7,105 nucleotides of DNA from Nitrososphaerales archaeon TH5896. Its GTDB lineage: Archaea; Thermoproteota; Nitrososphaeria; Nitrososphaerales; Nitrososphaeraceae. Shown here in pieces: positions 6,140 through 7,105 of the stretch. The notes under the pieces were generated by a model. That model was not told the DNA's origin. It saw only the letters and a program-made list of their open reading frames with translations, and made no database searches. A program made the position numbers and the translations under genes. The stretch's first letter is position 1; every line of letters starts with the position of its first letter. The DNA lies in assembly GCA_014523625.1 (NCBI GenBank), contig JAATVP010000230.1:1-7105 (forward strand). The letters are read 5' to 3'.

Positions 6140-6385
6140 CAAATAGTTATACTCAGAACGGTACCAATGATTACCGTATAATGAAACATCTCTTAAAAAA
6201 GCGATCAAATAGATCCTTTAAGGTAAATTGACATCCTAAAGAGAAACTAATACGCTTAGAAAAATCAAGATGGACCAAAATTCCGCTGGATTGCGGAGTT
6301 TCCTATTGTTGTAATAGGAATAAAGTGCTTGTTTCGTCCCAAGCCTGTATAGTGTATTGCCTTAAAACAACATACCCATTAAAAG
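6140..6385. other. Intergenic region with short hairpins
   Basis: No gene seen. It contains a 6-bp inverted repeat at 6158-6177 (ACGGTA/TACCGT, 8-nt loop) just after the membrane miniprotein, and a perfect 8-bp hairpin at 6300-6320 (TTCCTATT/AATAGGAA, 5-nt loop). Neither is followed by a T-run on the plus strand. Confidence 0.4.
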
Positions 6386-6409
6386 GGATTAGGATTAGGA
6401 TAAAGATTA
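6386..6409 (+). repeat. Short tandem hexamer array, GGATTA x4 (two imperfect)
   Basis: Units GGATTA (6386-6391), GGATTA (6392-6397), GGATAA (6398-6403) and AGATTA (6404-6409) lead straight into the Shine-Dalgarno-like GGAGG at 6410-6414. Slippage in this array could alter the spacing of anything upstream. Confidence 0.6.
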
Positions 6410-6430
6410 GGAGGCCAAAAAATGAACTAA
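6410..6430 (+). promoter_or_regulatory. Strong Shine-Dalgarno and ATG leading a two-codon ORF
   Basis: GGAGG at 6410-6414 is 7 nt before ATG 6422-6424, an ideal archaeal initiation site, but the frame is ATG AAC TAA. The same 9-mer TTAGGAGGC (6407-6415) also precedes the right-edge gene (7038-7046). After the TAA the frame stays open for 20 codons (SQIKKQND...) to TAG 6489-6491, so this may be a broken small gene in which one codon became TAA. Confidence 0.4.
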
Positions 6431-6488
6431 AGTCAAATAAAAAAACAAAATGATCTAAGTATCAAATATTTTATGCGTGACTTTAGTT
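6425..6488. repeat. Perfect 11-bp inverted repeat with 42-nt spacer
   Basis: AACTAAAGTCA (6425-6435) is the exact reverse complement of TGACTTTAGTT (6478-6488). The left arm starts immediately after the ATG at 6422, so an RNA stem here would sit against the initiation site. No flanking target duplication is evident. Confidence 0.55.
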
Positions 6489-6614
6489 AGATATCTGCCG
6501 TCATGTGGTACGGTCTCGATGAGCATCAAAGATAAACGGGAGCGTAAGTTTCCGAATATTCTAAATTAATTAGGTCTCAGGTCAGCAAGATTCAATCCAT
6601 CGAGGTAGTACTAA

Positions 6615-6773
6615 CTATATAGCTCCTGTTCTTCCTGATTCTGATGATCCAGTTGAATCAGCTGTTAATTTTCTCTCTTCAGCCTTACGTTTACCCCTTG
6701 AACCGAATAATATTCCCGCTAGAACGGCAAACGCGCCAGCTGCAATGCCATACATGAATATTTCATCTGTCAT
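6615..6773 (-). CDS. Single-pass membrane miniprotein (52 aa)
   Basis: An ATG frame (6771-6773 to TAG 6615-6617) begins MTDEIFMYG. It has one hydrophobic helix at about 5-24 rich in Ala/Gly (GIAAGAFAVLAGILFG), then a strongly basic stop-transfer segment SRGKRKAEERK (25-35) and a Ser/Thr/Gly-rich tail (37-52). The charge distribution predicts an outside N-terminus and a cytoplasmic tail. The design, acidic N-terminus plus a single helix plus a soluble disordered tail, is coherent and unlikely by chance. The family is not recognised. A TATA-like GATTTATTTT is centred about 32 nt upstream, and no clear Shine-Dalgarno sequence is present, so a very short leader is likely. Confidence 0.6.
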   Translation of the reverse strand: MTDEIFMYGIAAGAFAVLAGILFGSRGKRKAEERKLTADSTGSSESGRTGAI

Positions 6774-6800
6774 TTTTTCATTGTCGAATATGCATAGTTG

Positions 6801-6810
6801 AAAATAAATC
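6801..6810 (-). promoter_or_regulatory. TATA-like box for the 52-aa membrane protein at 6615-6773
   Basis: GATTTATTTT on the minus strand, centred about 32 nt before the ATG, predicts a start of transcription about 5-7 nt upstream of it. The neighbouring ATATAGAT (a few bases further up) is an alternative. Confidence 0.35.
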
Positions 6811-6993
6811 TATATCTTGATTCATTTCATAAAAAAGAATTAATGTGAATATGCTCGAAAATAAATATTATCATAAGAAACATGAATCAGGTTAATTCAA
6901 ATGTCTCGAAAAGTCGTTGAGACTATTCTAGTTGATAGTACTAGATCGTCGATAATGTGGACGAATCACCGAATCACAGGCCATTCTGACAAG

Positions 6994-7000
6994 TATAAAA
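6994..7000 (+). promoter_or_regulatory. TATA box of the right-edge gene
   Basis: TATAAAA is a near-ideal archaeal box. It predicts a start of transcription near 7022, leaving a leader of about 35 nt before ATG 7058 that carries GGAGG at 7041-7045. Confidence 0.5.
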
Positions 7001-7057
7001 GTCGTTCATGCATTATGATTTATTCTAAATGACTACTTTAGGAGGCTATTTTAGTTT

Positions 7058-7105
7058 ATGATAGGCGCAAGACTTTCAAAACTGAATATTGCCATTCTGG
7101 CAGTC
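7058..7105 (+). CDS. N-terminus of a probable membrane or exported protein, cut by the window end
   Basis: Only 16 codons are visible: M-I-G-A-R-L-S-K-L followed by N-I-A-I-L-A-V. A basic N-terminus running into a hydrophobic stretch is the start of a signal peptide or membrane anchor. An in-frame TAG at 7052-7054 makes ATG 7058 the most upstream possible start. GGAGG (7041-7045) is 12 nt upstream, a little long but acceptable, and TATAAAA lies at 6994-7000. Its ATG overlaps the TGA of a 10-codon ORF at 7029-7061. The product cannot be identified from this fragment. Confidence 0.6.
   Translation, partial: MIGARLSKLNIAILAV

Larger units (their letters stand above)
6774..7057. other. Divergent intergenic region with upstream mini-ORFs
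   Basis: This separates the minus-strand membrane miniprotein from the plus-strand right-edge gene and holds the promoters of both. A 43-codon ATG frame (6901-7032, +, beginning MSRKVVETILV) and a 10-codon ATG frame (7029-7061, +) are linked to each other and to the right-edge gene by ATGA overlaps. The TATA box for the right-edge gene lies inside the first, so I do not call it a confident gene. Confidence 0.35.

Noticed and set aside
5947..6189. 80-codon minus-strand frame opposite the membrane hairpin gene
   Set aside because: Its hydrophobic stretches mirror the plus-strand codons. The plus-strand frame has the better start context and a coherent two-helix design with basic ends.
2206..6370. 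Shared 12-mer GCCTTAAAACAA at 2206-2217 and about 6359-6370
   Set aside because: There is no extended similarity around the two copies, so it is probably a coincidence in AT-rich sequence.
6425..6488. Miniature transposable element (MITE) with 11-bp terminal repeats
   Set aside because: The arms are perfect, but there is no target-site duplication at the edges and no second copy in the window, so only the inverted repeat is reported.
1..7105. tRNA, rRNA, C/D-box RNA or CRISPR array
   Set aside because: Scanning by eye found no T-arm GTTCGAATC-like motif in cloverleaf context, no paired C/D boxes outside coding sequence, and no regularly spaced repeats beyond those listed.

Overview
The window looks like low-density chromosomal DNA from an ammonia-oxidising archaeon (Thaumarchaeota/Nitrososphaeria), most likely of the soil Nitrososphaera/Nitrosocosmicus type. 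This is inferred from three things. A small multi-cysteine zinc-ribbon protein resembles a family I remember from these genomes. Archaeal TATA-like boxes sit about 24-26 nt before several start codons, as expected for leaderless mRNAs. The AT-rich intergenic stretches are long and carry what look like decayed genes. Less than half of the 7.1 kb is convincingly coding. No rRNA, tRNA, CRISPR array or intact insertion sequence was seen.

Layout, left to right. Positions 1-178 (+) hold the 3' end of an acidic repeat protein with an in-frame stop, followed by a hairpin terminator (195-219). Positions 481-755 (-) hold what looks like a broken gene, directly downstream of a small minus-strand ORF of unknown function (756-944). 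Positions 945-1801 hold no intact gene but have minus-strand coding traces. A small zinc-ribbon protein lies at 1802-2053 (-). After a further gap comes the one unmistakable gene, a full-length mitochondrial-type aconitase (2458-4782, -). To its right lie a 463-nt gap with a 9-bp inverted repeat, a 108-aa DUF3303-like dimeric alpha/beta-barrel protein (5246-5572, -), a stop-riddled minus-strand frame (5573-5902), a two-helix membrane miniprotein on the plus strand (5981-6139), a stretch with a hexamer array, Shine-Dalgarno sequence and long inverted repeat (6386-6488), a one-helix membrane miniprotein (6615-6773, -), and the first 16 codons of a membrane or exported protein at the right edge (7058-7105, +).

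The genes do not form an operon. Most have their own promoter-like box and are separated by hundreds of bases, and the aconitase appears monocistronic. The aconitase supplies the citrate/isocitrate step of the TCA reactions. The other intact genes are small and cannot be tied to one pathway. I found no convincing multi-gene defence, secondary-metabolite or mobile system. The most unusual signals are the interrupted repeat gene at the left edge and the hexamer/SD/two-codon-ORF/inverted-repeat cluster at 6386-6488.
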